In this document: positions 1 to 13,819 of the stretch, in pieces
Position numbering within the stretch: the stretch's first letter is position 1
Layout of the letters: every line of letters starts with the position of its first letter
Source: Novosphingobium sp.
GTDB lineage: Bacteria; Pseudomonadota; Alphaproteobacteria; Sphingomonadales; Sphingomonadaceae
DNA length: 64,000 nucleotides
Direction: 5' to 3'
Assembly: GCF_027531025.1 (NCBI RefSeq)
Contig: NZ_JAPZQX010000009.1
Coordinates: 124,001-188,000, forward strand
Translations under genes and position numbers: made by a program
Notes under the pieces: generated by a model
Seen by the model: the letters and a program-made list of their open reading frames with translations, nothing else
Told to the model about the DNA's origin: nothing
Database searches by the model: none

Positions 1-116
1 CGCCTCTCCTCTGGAGCTGGAAAGGCGCTTACATGGCCCAAGGCGCGGCCTTGCGCAACGCATCTGCGCCTGCCGCTACGGCATGGAAGGGCCTGCGCCC
101 CGTGCGAAGCGGCGAA

Positions 117-1226
117 TCACTCGGCGGCGATGGCGGCCGGGCGCATGGCCCAGCGCGGCGGGCGGGCATTGAGCCAGCGCTGCGCCGGCTTTTCGAGCCC
201 ATGATACAATGCCATCGAGGCCGCCAGCACCAGTATCAGGAACCCGGCCAGCCCGGCCCAGCCAAGCTGGAGCGAAGCGTCAACGAAGGCGATCTTCCAA
301 AGGATGAACAGAAAGAAGTGCGCCAGATAGGTCGAATAGGAAACCTCGCCCAGATAAACCACTGGCCGGGCCGACAGTAGCCGCACCAGCCACCCCCGGC
401 CCAGCGCCAGGGCCAGCAGCCCGGTCAGGAAGGCCGCCGGGGCAAAGGCCGTTTCCGGCAGGCCGAGGCCCAGCCCGGCACAGATCACGCCAAGACAGGC
501 CAGCCCGGCCAGCAGGCCGCCAGACGCGGCGCTGCGCCAGCGCTGCCATAACAAGCACATGATATTGCCCAGCATGAACGCGGCCAGGCAGCGCCACAGC
601 CCCAGTTGCTCGATCCCGTACCCCAGGGCGGTATAGCCGTAAGCAGCGAACAGCAAATGGATCGCCCCCAGCAGGACCAGCGCGACGCAGACCAGCAGCG
701 CGGTCGATGCCCGCTGCCAGTCCGCCGCCAGCACGATCAGCGGGAATACCAGGTAGGCCGCCAGTTCGGTGCTGATCGACCAGGCGGGATGGTTCCAGCT
801 GAGCGCGGTCGTGAACCCCCAGTTCTGCACCAGCAGGAGGTGCAGCGGCAGTTCCCCCAACGGATAGCCCGCCGTGCTGCGCCCGGTTGCAGCAAGCACC
901 GCCACGAAGGCCAGCATGGCCAGCAGGATCGCAGCGTGGAGCGGCCAGACCCGGGCGATCCGGCGCCACAGGAACAGCCGCGTCTCGGCCCCGCCACCAT
1001 CGCGCAGGCGCTCGGCATAGTTGTACCAGATGACGAAGCCGGACAGGATGAAGAACAGATCGACTGCCAGATAGCCGCGCGCCATCACCGCGATCGCCTC
1101 GGGCGGGAACAGCCCGGTCAAAGACAGGCGGATGTGATAGAACACGACGGCCCAGGCGGCGATGCCGCGAATACCGGTCAGGGCATCAAGATGGCCGGGG
1201 CCGTCATTCCGGGCGGACGGGCTCAT
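117..1226 (-). CDS. acyltransferase 3 family membrane protein
   Basis: Integral-membrane acyltransferase of the OafA/YrhL (acyltransferase 3) type, predicted to transfer acetyl or similar groups onto a surface polysaccharide. The 369-residue product opens with the family's typical LTGIRGIAAWAVVFYH segment, whose conserved His is catalytic in this family, and has about ten hydrophobic helices. A longer frame begins at 1316, but the start at 1226 is preferred because its ATG overlaps the TGA of the upstream ligase gene (ATGA), implying translational coupling. Position beside an exosortase A-type ligase and glycosyltransferase suggests decoration of the exopolysaccharide made by that locus; the acceptor is inferred. 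Confidence 0.88.
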   Translation of the reverse strand: MSPSARNDGPGHLDALTGIRGIAAWAVVFYHIRLSLTGLFPPEAIAVMARGYLAVDLFFILSGFVIWYNYAERLRDGGGAETRLFLWRRIARVWPLHAAILLAMLAFVAVLAATGRSTAGYPLGELPLHLLLVQNWGFTTALSWNHPAWSISTELAAYLVFPLIVLAADWQRASTALLVCVALVLLGAIHLLFAAYGYTALGYGIEQLGLWRCLAAFMLGNIMCLLWQRWRSAASGGLLAGLACLGVICAGLGLGLPETAFAPAAFLTGLLALALGRGWLVRLLSARPVVYLGEVSYSTYLAHFFLFILWKIAFVDASLQLGWAGLAGFLILVLAASMALYHGLEKPAQRWLNARPPRWAMRPAAIAAE

Positions 1227-2584
1227 CCTGCCGTCACCCGCAATTGGGCGCGCGCACCGATCACCGGTGCCGCCACCGGCGCTTCGATCCGCCGGGCATA
1301 GGACCACAGCCCGCATTGCAGACCGATGATCATGAACATCACCGGCTGGAAGGCCACGCCGATAAACACCGCGCCGAGGAAATAGACGATCTGTGAAAGC
1401 TGGAGGGCATTGGCCAGTGGCGCGATCCAGGCGGTGTCAGGCCCCTTGCGATCCTTCCAGCGTCGCCGCAGTCGCTCCATCTGCCATACGCCGAGCAGCT
1501 GGATCCAGGCCCACAGCGCAAAGCCGAAGTAGCCCTGTTCGCCCAGCATCTCGAAATAGGCCGAGTGATAGGCCCGTGCCTTTTCCACGTGGTATTCGGT
1601 GACCAGGGTGACGTTGTTCTTCGGCCCGACCTCCTTCACCGTCGGCACCAGCAGGCTGTTGCCGCGATAGGCATCGAACCCGCCGCCAAACGGATGGTCC
1701 TGGACATAGTCCAGCGTCCACATCCACACCGCTACACGGGTCGAGGCCGACTGGTCGGACTGATGCTCGCGGATCGTACTCATCCGCTCGGTATAGCTGT
1801 CAGGCAGGAAGGGGATCGCGGCGAGGGCCAGCGCCCCGGCCGCGCCAAGGTAGAGAAAGCGGTGCTTCACCGCCCGCAACGACAATACCCCCAGCAGGGC
1901 AATGCAGAGCAGGCCGGTGCGGGTCTGGGTGCCGATCGGGATCATCAGCGCCGCGAAAGTAAGCGCCACCGCGAACAGCGTGACCAGCTTGCCCTTTGGA
2001 AAGATCGTGGTGTGGCGCGCTACCCACCAGATCAGCGGGATGATCATGATCGCCACGGTCGACAGGGTCGATCCTTCGTAGATCCCCGAGTTTTCGGCCA
2101 CCAGCGTGCGCATGTGGCCATAGCCGCCGCCGCCACCCACGGTCTTGATCCCGCCAGAGATGAGAATCGCCCCCACGGTCAGCACCATGGTCGTCACCAC
2201 CGCTTCGAACCGCAGGCGAGTGCGCAGGGTCAGTGGCAGGAAGATCGCGAAAAGCAGCGCCTTCCAGACCCATGACCATTTCTCGGCCGCCTCGACCGGG
2301 AACTCGGCAATGGTCGTGGTGATCCCGCAATAGGCCAGCAGGGCCACGATCAGCGCCTGGCGCAGGGTGAAGCGGGTGTCGCGCTTGTCATCCAGCAACA
2401 GCCAGCCGCCAAAGGCCAGCAGGAAGGCGATCAGCGAGATCGGTAGCGATGCCAGCAGCGACCAGCTGATCTTCTGGGGGGTCAGGATATCGATATAGAG
2501 ATAGGCCAGCACCCACAGGAACGGCCGACGGAACCCCAGCGTCAGGAAGGCCAGGGTGAAGGCGGTGATGGCAAGGTCAAGCAC
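1223..2584 (-). CDS. O-antigen ligase/Wzy-like, exosortase A-associated O-glycosylation ligase
   Basis: Polytopic membrane protein of the Wzy_C/O-antigen ligase superfamily. The N-terminal region (FLTLGFRRPFLWVLAYLYID, then ILTPQKISWSLL) is the pattern I associate with the putative O-glycosylation ligase found with exosortase A (the TIGR03097-type family with a DUF5935 N-terminus). About twelve hydrophobic segments are visible, with the large periplasmic loop near residues 250-370. A frame open to 2824 exists but its first 80 codons do not look like protein; I place the start at GTG 2584, where homology-like sequence begins and which overlaps the end of a small upstream ORF. Expected to polymerise or transfer glycans in the periplasm; substrate unknown. 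Confidence 0.85.
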   Translation of the reverse strand: MLDLAITAFTLAFLTLGFRRPFLWVLAYLYIDILTPQKISWSLLASLPISLIAFLLAFGGWLLLDDKRDTRFTLRQALIVALLAYCGITTTIAEFPVEAAEKWSWVWKALLFAIFLPLTLRTRLRFEAVVTTMVLTVGAILISGGIKTVGGGGGYGHMRTLVAENSGIYEGSTLSTVAIMIIPLIWWVARHTTIFPKGKLVTLFAVALTFAALMIPIGTQTRTGLLCIALLGVLSLRAVKHRFLYLGAAGALALAAIPFLPDSYTERMSTIREHQSDQSASTRVAVWMWTLDYVQDHPFGGGFDAYRGNSLLVPTVKEVGPKNNVTLVTEYHVEKARAYHSAYFEMLGEQGYFGFALWAWIQLLGVWQMERLRRRWKDRKGPDTAWIAPLANALQLSQIVYFLGAVFIGVAFQPVMFMIIGLQCGLWSYARRIEAPVAAPVIGARAQLRVTAG

Positions 2585-2756
2585 GGGTGCGCAGCCCTGG
2601 CCTGACGGGTTTTGCAGCAGGCTTGTCCCCGGCCCGGTCGGGTTCGCGTTCGGCCGCAGGTTCGGGATCGCCATCCAGGTCGTCACGGAAAAGCAGCCGC
2701 CAGCCCGCAAGGGCCAGCAGCCCATGGGACAGGGCCAGGGCGAAATAGTCGACCAT
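2577..2756 (-). CDS. small membrane protein ORF (59 aa) in exosortase A locus
   Basis: A 59-codon frame begins with ATG at 2756 and ends in TGA overlapping the GTG start of the ligase gene by 8 bp. The predicted product starts MVDYFALALSHGLLALAGWR, which forms one hydrophobic helix (residues about 3-22), followed by an Arg/Asp turn (LLFRDDLDGDPE) and a charged, Pro/Ala/Lys-rich tail. An AAGG precedes the ATG by 7 nt. The overlap with the ligase and the membrane-protein-like composition support a real gene; I do not recognise a named family. It could be a subunit or chaperone of the ligase, which is inference from position only. Confidence 0.6.
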   Translation of the reverse strand: MVDYFALALSHGLLALAGWRLLFRDDLDGDPEPAAEREPDRAGDKPAAKPVRPGLRTRA

Positions 2757-2822
2757 CGTGGCCTTGCCCTAGCAGGGCCTAGTTGACGCCCCGTTAAGCC
2801 TTGCTGCCCTAGGGAAACGGGC

Positions 2823-4052
2823 ATGACCCGCGTTCTGCACGTCCTCGATCACTCGCTGCCGCTGCACAGCGGCTATACCTTTCGCACCCGCGCGATCCTG
2901 ACCGCGCAGGCGGCGCTGGGGCTGGAAGTGCGCGGGATCACCGGGCCGCGTCATGTCGCACCGGGGCCGGACCGCGAGGAAGCCGAAGGGCTGACCTTCC
3001 ACCGCACCCGTGGCAGCGCCGCTGGCCCGCCTGGCCTCAAGGAATGGCGCGAGATCGACTTGCTGGCCGATGCGATCGTCACGCTGGCCGGGGACTGGCG
3101 GCCCGACCTGCTTCACGCCCATTCGCCCGCGCTGTGCGGCAAGGCCGCGCTGATCGCGGGCAAGCGGCTGGGCATTCCGGTGGTCTACGAGGTTCGCGCC
3201 TTCTGGGAGGATGCCGCCGTTTCGAACGGGAATGGCCGCGAAGGCAGCCTGAAGTACCGGCTGACCCGCGCGCTGGAAGATCATGTCGTGGCCGGAGCCG
3301 ATGCCGTGGTCACGATCTGTCAGGGCCTGAAGGACGATCTGGTCGCGCGCGGCGTGGCGGCGGACAAGATCTCGCTCAGCCCCAACGGGGTCGATCTCGA
3401 CCTGTTTGGCGCGGCAGCTCAAGCCGATCCGGCACTGGCCGCCCGGATCGGGCTGCGGCCCGGCCCGGTGATCGGCTTCATCGGCAGCTTCTATGACTAC
3501 GAGGGGCTGGACGACCTGATCGCCGCCATGCCGCTGCTGATCGCGCGCGAACCGGCTGCCCAGCTGCTGCTGGTAGGTGGCGGGCCGATGGGTGCGGCTT
3601 TGCGCGCGCAAGCGGCGGGCTCCAGCGCGGCGGACGCGATCCATTTCACCGGACGCGTCCCGCACAGCGAAGTGGAACGCTACTATGCCCTGATCGACGT
3701 GCTGGCCTTTCCGCGCAAGCGCAGCCGCCTGACGGAGCTGGTCACGCCGCTCAAACCACTGGAAGCCATGGCCCAGGGGCGGCTGGTGGCGGCATCCGAC
3801 GTGGGCGGGCACCGCGAACTGATCACCGACGGGGTGACCGGCACGCTCTTTGCGCCCGATGATCCCGCTGCCTGTGCCGCAGCCCTGGCAAGCCTGCTGG
3901 CCGATCGCGACCAGTGGGAGGCTCGGCGCGCCGCCGGTCGCGCCCATGTCGCAGCGCGTCACGACTGGGCCGCGAATGTTCATCGTTATCAGGATGTTTA
4001 CCAAGCCGCGCTAGGTCGATCAGTGCATTCACGGAACGCGGCGGCCGCCTGA
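2823..4052 (+). CDS. glycosyltransferase family 4, exosortase A-associated type
   Basis: GT-B fold glycosyltransferase of 409 residues. The N-terminus (TRVLHVLDHSLPLHSGYTFR, then TRAIL) is characteristic of the exosortase A-associated Daro_2409-type glycosyltransferases (TIGR04063 as I recall it). The C-terminal half carries the GT1 nucleotide-sugar domain with GFIGSFYDYEGLDDLI near residues 218-233 and the EAMAQGRLVAASDVGGHREL acceptor/donor loop near residues 315-335. Divergently placed from the ligase operon. Predicted to act in the cytoplasm, adding a sugar to the lipid-linked repeat unit of the exopolysaccharide. Donor sugar cannot be told from sequence. Confidence 0.9.
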   Translation: MTRVLHVLDHSLPLHSGYTFRTRAILTAQAALGLEVRGITGPRHVAPGPDREEAEGLTFHRTRGSAAGPPGLKEWREIDLLADAIVTLAGDWRPDLLHAHSPALCGKAALIAGKRLGIPVVYEVRAFWEDAAVSNGNGREGSLKYRLTRALEDHVVAGADAVVTICQGLKDDLVARGVAADKISLSPNGVDLDLFGAAAQADPALAARIGLRPGPVIGFIGSFYDYEGLDDLIAAMPLLIAREPAAQLLLVGGGPMGAALRAQAAGSSAADAIHFTGRVPHSEVERYYALIDVLAFPRKRSRLTELVTPLKPLEAMAQGRLVAASDVGGHRELITDGVTGTLFAPDDPAACAAALASLLADRDQWEARRAAGRAHVAARHDWAANVHRYQDVYQAALGRSVHSRNAAAA

Positions 4053-4094
4053 ACAGGGGGCGGAGGCCGCAGGGGACTGGACGGGATCGACAGG

Positions 4095-5624
4095 GTGGCA
4101 CAGAGCAAACGCAAATCGGCGGGCAACAAGCCGATCACCAGTCATCCGCTGTTTGCGGCGGTGGTGGCGCTGTGGTTCAGCGCACTGTTCGGCCTGGGCA
4201 GCCTGGCAATCCGTCCCGCCCTGTTCGAAAGCCTGGTGCTGAAAAGCGGAATCGACCTGATCATTCCCGCCGCCGCTCCGCCACTGGGCGTCACCGCCCG
4301 GATCCTGATTGCCATGGCCATGGCGGCCTGCGGCGCGGTGATCGGCGCGATCCTGGCGCACCGCATGACCCGGCCAAAGGCGGCCCCGGTTGCGCGCAAG
4401 CGCGGCGTCCGCAGTACGGCCCCGGAACCGAAGGCGCGTCGCCCGATTTCGGCGCATGACGAACTGGGCGAAAGCCTCGACGCCCCCACCGAGCGCGAGA
4501 GCATCCTGACCAGCCGTCGCCGCCCCCTGTCGGTCGAGCACGAGGAACGCCCGTTCCAGCCGCCCGAGATGGCTCCGCTGCCCGGTGGTCTGCCCCCGAT
4601 CCTGGCCGAAGCGCCAGTTGCCCCGGCTGCAACCCCGGCCCCCTTCGCGCCACCTGCCGCGCCCCAGGCCACGTCAGAGACCGAAGCCCCACTCGATCTA
4701 GGTGCCTTCGTCGCGCCGCTGGCCCAACCGGTCGCGCTCGACTGGGAGGCAGCGCAGCCGGTTGCCTCTGCCACGCCGCAATTCGAGGCACCCCCAGCAT
4801 TCGCGCCATTTGCGGCGCCGCGCGCCGCCGAGCCTGCACCGCCGGTTGAACCGGTCACGCCGCCGCAGACCATTGCCACGGCCCGCCCAGCCAGCCTTGA
4901 GATGACCGACCTGGCGCTGCGGCTGCAGGAATCGATGGCCCGTCGCCGCGCCGCGCGTAACGCCGCCGCCCGCGCAACCGAACCCGAGGCTGCCGCCACC
5001 GCTGCCGCCGAGGCGGTACCAGTCGCCGCGCCAGCAGAACCGCCAGTCGATCTGGCCCCGCCGACAGCGCCGTTCGGCTCGGCCAACCTGTTCCTTGAAC
5101 CGACCCCGGCCCCTGCCATTCCGGCTGCACCCCTGGCCATGCCGGCCGCGCTGCGCCCGCTCGACTTCGATATTGGCGATGATGAAGCCGACCTTGGCAG
5201 CCTGGGCCTGCTCGGCCCGCGCCATCTGACCATGCCGCCCGCACCAGCTACCGCCGCGCCGGTACCTGCAGCCACCTTCGCGCCCGAGCCGGAAGAGCAG
5301 GCAGCCGAGGAAGAGGCTGCACCGGCTTCCGAGCAGGCCTTTGGCTCGCTGCTTGACCTCGGGGCTGCCGCGCCGCGCACCGGCTTTGTCCGGATCGACG
5401 AGCCCGAACCGGCTGCCGCGCCGATCGAACCGGTGGTGATCTTCCCCGGCCAGCTCGCCGCCAGCCCGGCCGCACCGTTTCGCCGGTTCGATTCGCCTGC
5501 CAATGCGGCCCAGGCCGCGCCGGTTTCCGCCGCGCCAGCCGCCCCGGCGATCGAGGCCCAGGTCGCCGAGGCCGCGCTGCGCGCCGCGCTGGCCAATCTA
5601 CAGCGGATGAGCGGCGCGGCCTGA
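4095..5624 (+). CDS. Ala/Pro-rich membrane-anchored protein of unknown function
   Basis: GTG-initiated 509-residue product. Two hydrophobic helices lie near the N-terminus (about residues 19-40 and 66-90), followed by more than 400 residues very rich in Ala and Pro with scattered acidic stretches and no recognisable globular fold. The layout suggests a membrane anchor with a long disordered cytoplasmic tail. It lies 42 bp after the glycosyltransferase and 235 bp before gltB. I do not recognise a family. The long antisense frame here (4142-5650) is a composition artefact. Codon usage is the normal GC-rich pattern of the window, supporting a genuine coding sequence. Confidence 0.75.
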   Translation: MAQSKRKSAGNKPITSHPLFAAVVALWFSALFGLGSLAIRPALFESLVLKSGIDLIIPAAAPPLGVTARILIAMAMAACGAVIGAILAHRMTRPKAAPVARKRGVRSTAPEPKARRPISAHDELGESLDAPTERESILTSRRRPLSVEHEERPFQPPEMAPLPGGLPPILAEAPVAPAATPAPFAPPAAPQATSETEAPLDLGAFVAPLAQPVALDWEAAQPVASATPQFEAPPAFAPFAAPRAAEPAPPVEPVTPPQTIATARPASLEMTDLALRLQESMARRRAARNAAARATEPEAAATAAAEAVPVAAPAEPPVDLAPPTAPFGSANLFLEPTPAPAIPAAPLAMPAALRPLDFDIGDDEADLGSLGLLGPRHLTMPPAPATAAPVPAATFAPEPEEQAAEEEAAPASEQAFGSLLDLGAAAPRTGFVRIDEPEPAAAPIEPVVIFPGQLAASPAAPFRRFDSPANAAQAAPVSAAPAAPAIEAQVAEAALRAALANLQRMSGAA

Positions 5625-5859
5625 GCCGCCTTCCCCCTTCCCGACCGCAATCCTATTCACAGCCACGCTTGGCCGCACCCAAGCGATTCTTGGCTTGTTC
5701 GCAGTTGCAAAAACAGCTTCCTGTCGTCATGGGAAAGCCTCGCGCAATTTTCGCTGCCTCTGGCGGCAGGGATTCTTGCGCTTAATTGCCGGATTTCCGG
5801 GGTTTGTGGCCAACTGGTGACGAATCGCGGCAACCGGGTGACGACAGGATGGGATTTCG

Positions 5860-10500
<4,641 letters not shown>

Positions 10501-10511
10501 GGACAGGAACG

Positions 10512-11945
10512 ATGGGCAAGGAAACCGGCTTTCTCGAGCTTGACCGCCAGGACCGTGGCTATGCCGATCCCAAGGAGCGGCTGAAGCATTACAAGGAATT
10601 CGTGATCCCGCATCCCGAACCGGCGCTGAAGGCGCAGGCTTCGCGGTGCATGAACTGCGGCATTCCCTACTGTCACAACGGTTGTCCGGTGAACAACATC
10701 ATCCCGGACTGGAACCACCTGGTCTATGAAGGGGACTGGCAGAATGCGCTGGAAGTGCTGCATTCGACCAACAACTTCCCCGAGTTTACCGGCCGCATCT
10801 GTCCCGCCCCGTGCGAGGCGAGCTGCACGCTGAACATCATCGACCAGCCGGTGACGATCAAGAGCATCGAATGCGCGATCGTCGACAAGGGCTGGGAGAA
10901 CGGCTGGATCCACCCGCAGGTTCCGGCCAAGCGCACCGGCAAGACCGTGGCAGTGGTCGGCTCCGGCCCGGCGGGCCTGGCTGCCGCGCAGCAGCTGGCC
11001 CGTGCCGGACATTCGGTGACGGTGTTCGAAAAGAACGACCGCGCCGGGGGCCTGCTCCGCTATGGCATCCCCGACTTCAAGATGGAAAAGCACCTGATCA
11101 ACCGGCGGCTGGTCCAGATGGAAGCCGAAGGGGTGCAGTTCCGCACCTCGACCGAGGTTGGTGTCCACGTTTCGATCGAGTCCTTGAAGGAAAACTTCGA
11201 CGCGATCGTCCTGTCGGGCGGCGCGGAAGACCCGCGGCGACTGGAAATCCCGGGGGCCGAACTGCCCGGCGTGCGCCTCGCCATGGAATTCCTGACCCAG
11301 CAGAACAAGCGCGTGGCGGGCGACGATGAACTGCGCGCTGCCCCGCGCGGCACCCTGACCGCCACTGGCAAGCACGTGATCGTGATCGGCGGCGGCGATA
11401 CCGGCAGCGACTGCGTGGGGACTTCCAACCGCCAGGGCGCCGCTTCGGTCACCCAGCTGGAAATCATGCCCAAGCCGCCCGAAAAGGAAGACAAGGCGCT
11501 GACCTGGCCCGACTGGCCACTCAAGCTGCGCACCTCGAGCAGCCACGAGGAAGGCGTCGCGCGTGACTGGTCGGTCCTGGCCAAGCGGGTGATCGGGGAA
11601 AACGACGTGACCGGCCTCGAATGCGTCCGGGTCGAATGGGTCGATGGGCGGATGCAGGAAGTGGCGGGCAGCGAATTCGTGCTCAAGGCCGACCTGATCC
11701 TGCTGGCCATGGGCTTTGTCGGCCCGCGCAAGCAGGGCCTGCTTGATCAGGCCGGAGTGGCACTCGATGGGCGCGGCAATGTCGCCGCCAACGTGATCGA
11801 CTATCGCACCAGCGATCCGCAGATCTTTGCCTGCGGCGACATGCGGCGCGGGCAGAGCCTGGTCGTCTGGGCGATCCGCGAAGGCCGCCAGGCCGCCCGC
11901 GCGGTCGACGAGGCGCTGATGGGCGTCAGCGAACTGCCGCGCTGA
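10512..11945 (+). CDS. gltD: glutamate synthase (NADPH) small subunit
   Basis: Supplies electrons from NADPH to GltB. The 477-residue product has the N-terminal iron-sulfur cysteines C46, C49, C54 and C58 ([13 protein letters not shown]), the FAD Rossmann motif [17 protein letters not shown] near residue 146, and the NADPH motif [13 protein letters not shown] near residue 290. Length and motif order match GltD of the alpha-beta glutamate synthase. It follows gltB by 11 bp with a GGACAGGAACG ribosome-binding stretch, and ends 4 bp before the convergent YVTN gene. Confidence 0.98.
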   Translation: MGKETGFLELDRQDRGYADPKERLKHYKEFVIPHPEPALKAQASRCMNCGIPYCHNGCPVNNIIPDWNHLVYEGDWQNALEVLHSTNNFPEFTGRICPAPCEASCTLNIIDQPVTIKSIECAIVDKGWENGWIHPQVPAKRTGKTVAVVGSGPAGLAAAQQLARAGHSVTVFEKNDRAGGLLRYGIPDFKMEKHLINRRLVQMEAEGVQFRTSTEVGVHVSIESLKENFDAIVLSGGAEDPRRLEIPGAELPGVRLAMEFLTQQNKRVAGDDELRAAPRGTLTATGKHVIVIGGGDTGSDCVGTSNRQGAASVTQLEIMPKPPEKEDKALTWPDWPLKLRTSSSHEEGVARDWSVLAKRVIGENDVTGLECVRVEWVDGRMQEVAGSEFVLKADLILLAMGFVGPRKQGLLDQAGVALDGRGNVAANVIDYRTSDPQIFACGDMRRGQSLVVWAIREGRQAARAVDEALMGVSELPR

Positions 11946-11949
11946 GGCC

Positions 11950-12969
11950 TCAGGGCTTGGGGTTTGCCCTGGTCTGCACCGGGGCTATCGCCAGCCCGTC
12001 GCCCTGCACGCCCGCCGCCAGCTGGCCGATCAGCCGCCCGTCGGGGAAGCTGAATTCGGCCACGCGGTTGGTCCGGGTCAGCGCCGCGTAAAGCCGCTTG
12101 CCATTAGCCGAGAACAGCAGCGTCACCAGCTCGCTGGCGCTGCCGCCCGGCACTTGCAGCGTCTGGACCAGCCGCGCATTCGCCGTGCGGACAACCGAGA
12201 TCGTCCCATCGCCGTAATTGCTGGTCACGGCATGGCGGCCATCCGGGCTCAGGATCACTCGCAGCGGCACCTTGCCCACGGCCACGCGGCGCCGCACAGC
12301 CAGGCTGTCGGGATCAAGCTGCATCAGCTGACCGGTATCGCGCGCGGTCACCCACAGGCTGCGGCCATCGGGGGACAGGGCGATCCCCTCGGTCCCGCCA
12401 CCGGTCATCGCCTCGCGCAGCGGCTGGCCCGTGGTTAGGTCAATCAACGTCACGCTGCCGCTGCGCAGGTTGGCGGTCCAGGCGCGGGTCGCCCCGGCGT
12501 CGACGACCACCATGTGGCTGCCCGCGCGCGGTGCTGTTCCGGCGGGACGGGTGGAGATCGTGGTCACTTTCGCATCTGGCCCGGCTTCGGGCCGCTCGAT
12601 CACGACCATCGCATCAATCCCCTCGGCCGAGGCATAGATCCGGCCATTGGCGTGCCAGACGATGCCGTGAGGCCGCGCGCCTTGCGGCAGGGGGATGGTG
12701 GTTAGCAGGGCGCGGCTGGCAACGTCGAACAGCGCGATCGCCTCACCCCCATAAGCCACCACCGCGACCCGGCGACCATCGGGGGCCAGCGCAACCTCGT
12801 GCGGGGCCGGGCCGAACGGCGCGCGCGCCACTTCACGGCCATTGACCAGATCGATGAAGCTGACGGTGTTCTCGCCCTTGTTCCCCACGACCAGCGTGTC
12901 CGCGCCAGCGGCGGCACCGGCCAGCAACATGGTCGCCCCCGCGATCAGAGGCAGCATCTGCTTCGTCAT
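11950..12969 (-). CDS. YVTN-type beta-propeller repeat protein, exported
   Basis: A 339-residue protein with a cleavable signal peptide (hydrophobic MLPLIAGATMLLAGAAAGAD start) followed by repeated blades with the signatures VSFIDLVNGREVA, ALAPDGRRVAVV, LSPDGRSLWVT and LSPDGRHAVTSNYGDGT, typical of YVTN/lactonase-like seven-bladed propellers. Probably periplasmic. A GGAGAACGGAC ribosome-binding stretch precedes the ATG. It lies 40 bp behind the pirin gene on the same strand and may be cotranscribed. Function unknown; such propellers bind ligands or proteins, and lactonase activity cannot be claimed because no catalytic metal ligands were identified. Confidence 0.85.
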   Translation of the reverse strand: MTKQMLPLIAGATMLLAGAAAGADTLVVGNKGENTVSFIDLVNGREVARAPFGPAPHEVALAPDGRRVAVVAYGGEAIALFDVASRALLTTIPLPQGARPHGIVWHANGRIYASAEGIDAMVVIERPEAGPDAKVTTISTRPAGTAPRAGSHMVVVDAGATRAWTANLRSGSVTLIDLTTGQPLREAMTGGGTEGIALSPDGRSLWVTARDTGQLMQLDPDSLAVRRRVAVGKVPLRVILSPDGRHAVTSNYGDGTISVVRTANARLVQTLQVPGGSASELVTLLFSANGKRLYAALTRTNRVAEFSFPDGRLIGQLAAGVQGDGLAIAPVQTRANPKP

Positions 12970-13009
12970 GTCCGTTCTCCCATCAGGCCCGAGTTATCAC
13001 GCCCGGCTA

Positions 13010-13708
13010 TCAGGCCGCATCGACCAGCACCAGTTCGGCGTCTTCCAGCGCGGTGACCTCGATCTGGCTTTCGCCGGTGATCGCCACGCCATCGCGCGCC
13101 GCCGCTTCGACCGTGCCGATCCGCACCCGCCCGGCCGCGGGCACCAGGTAAATGTGCCGATCGGGCGCGGTGTCATAGCGCACGGTCTCCCCCGCCTTGA
13201 CGAAGGCCGCGGCGACCCGCCCGCTGGTGTTGATTTTCAGCGCCTCGGCATCGTCCGGCAGGCCCGAGGCCAGCACCTCGAACCGCCCGTCACGGCTGTC
13301 CTTGGGGAAGGGGCGCGTACCCCAACTGGGGGCATGGCCGCCGCGATCCGGCATGATCCAGATCTGGAACAGGCGGCACTCCTCGTCCTCGAGGTTGTAT
13401 TCGGCATGGCGGATGCCGGTGCCCGCGCTCATCACCTGGACATCGCCCGCCTCGGTCCGGCCCTTGTCGCCCAGGCTGTCCTGGTGGGTAATCGCGCCCT
13501 GGCGGACATAGGTGATGATTTCCATGTCCTGGTGCGGGTGCGGCGGAAAGCCGCTCTTCGCCGCGATCCGGTCATCGTTCCAGACCCGCAGCGCGCCCCA
13601 TTGGACTCGCGCGGGATCGTGATAGTTCGCGAAGGAAAAGTGGTGGCGGGCATCCAGCCAGCCGTGGTTTGCCGCACCCAGCGAGGCGAAGGGGCGAAGT
13701 TCGATCAT
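13010..13708 (-). CDS. pirin family protein
   Basis: Cupin-fold pirin of 232 residues. The N-terminal cupin carries the metal-binding set FPPHPHQDMEIITYV and GTGIRHAEYN (two His, then His and Glu of the bicupin site), followed by FQIWIMPD and a degenerate second cupin. Members are iron-binding proteins, some with quercetinase-like activity; the substrate here is not known. Although the frame stays open to 14893, the ATG at 13708 begins the homologous region (MIELRPFASLGAANHGWL) and leaves a 111-bp divergent intergenic region to the ATP-grasp gene. Confidence 0.92.
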   Translation of the reverse strand: MIELRPFASLGAANHGWLDARHHFSFANYHDPARVQWGALRVWNDDRIAAKSGFPPHPHQDMEIITYVRQGAITHQDSLGDKGRTEAGDVQVMSAGTGIRHAEYNLEDEECRLFQIWIMPDRGGHAPSWGTRPFPKDSRDGRFEVLASGLPDDAEALKINTSGRVAAAFVKAGETVRYDTAPDRHIYLVPAAGRVRIGTVEAAARDGVAITGESQIEVTALEDAELVLVDAA

Positions 13709-13819
13709 CGTCAGTCTCCGGGGCCGATCCGCCGGGATCGGCTGTTGTGCGCCAGATAGGTGTTGTCTGGCGATCCGCCAGATGGAAGAGGGCCAATCGA
13801 CCGTAACGAAAGCTTGCCC

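Noticed and set aside
1-116. Partial gene at the left edge
   Set aside because: A plus-strand frame from 33 to 380 runs across the acyltransferase and looks like its shadow; nothing in the first 116 bases could be identified.
2769-4004. 411-codon minus frame across the glycosyltransferase
   Set aside because: Rich in Arg, Gln and Gly with no fold; it is the antisense of a clearly recognised glycosyltransferase.
4142-5650. 502-codon antisense frame over the Ala/Pro-rich gene
   Set aside because: Gly/Ser/Ala repeats come from reverse complement of Ala/Pro codons; the plus-strand frame has a start, RBS and helices.
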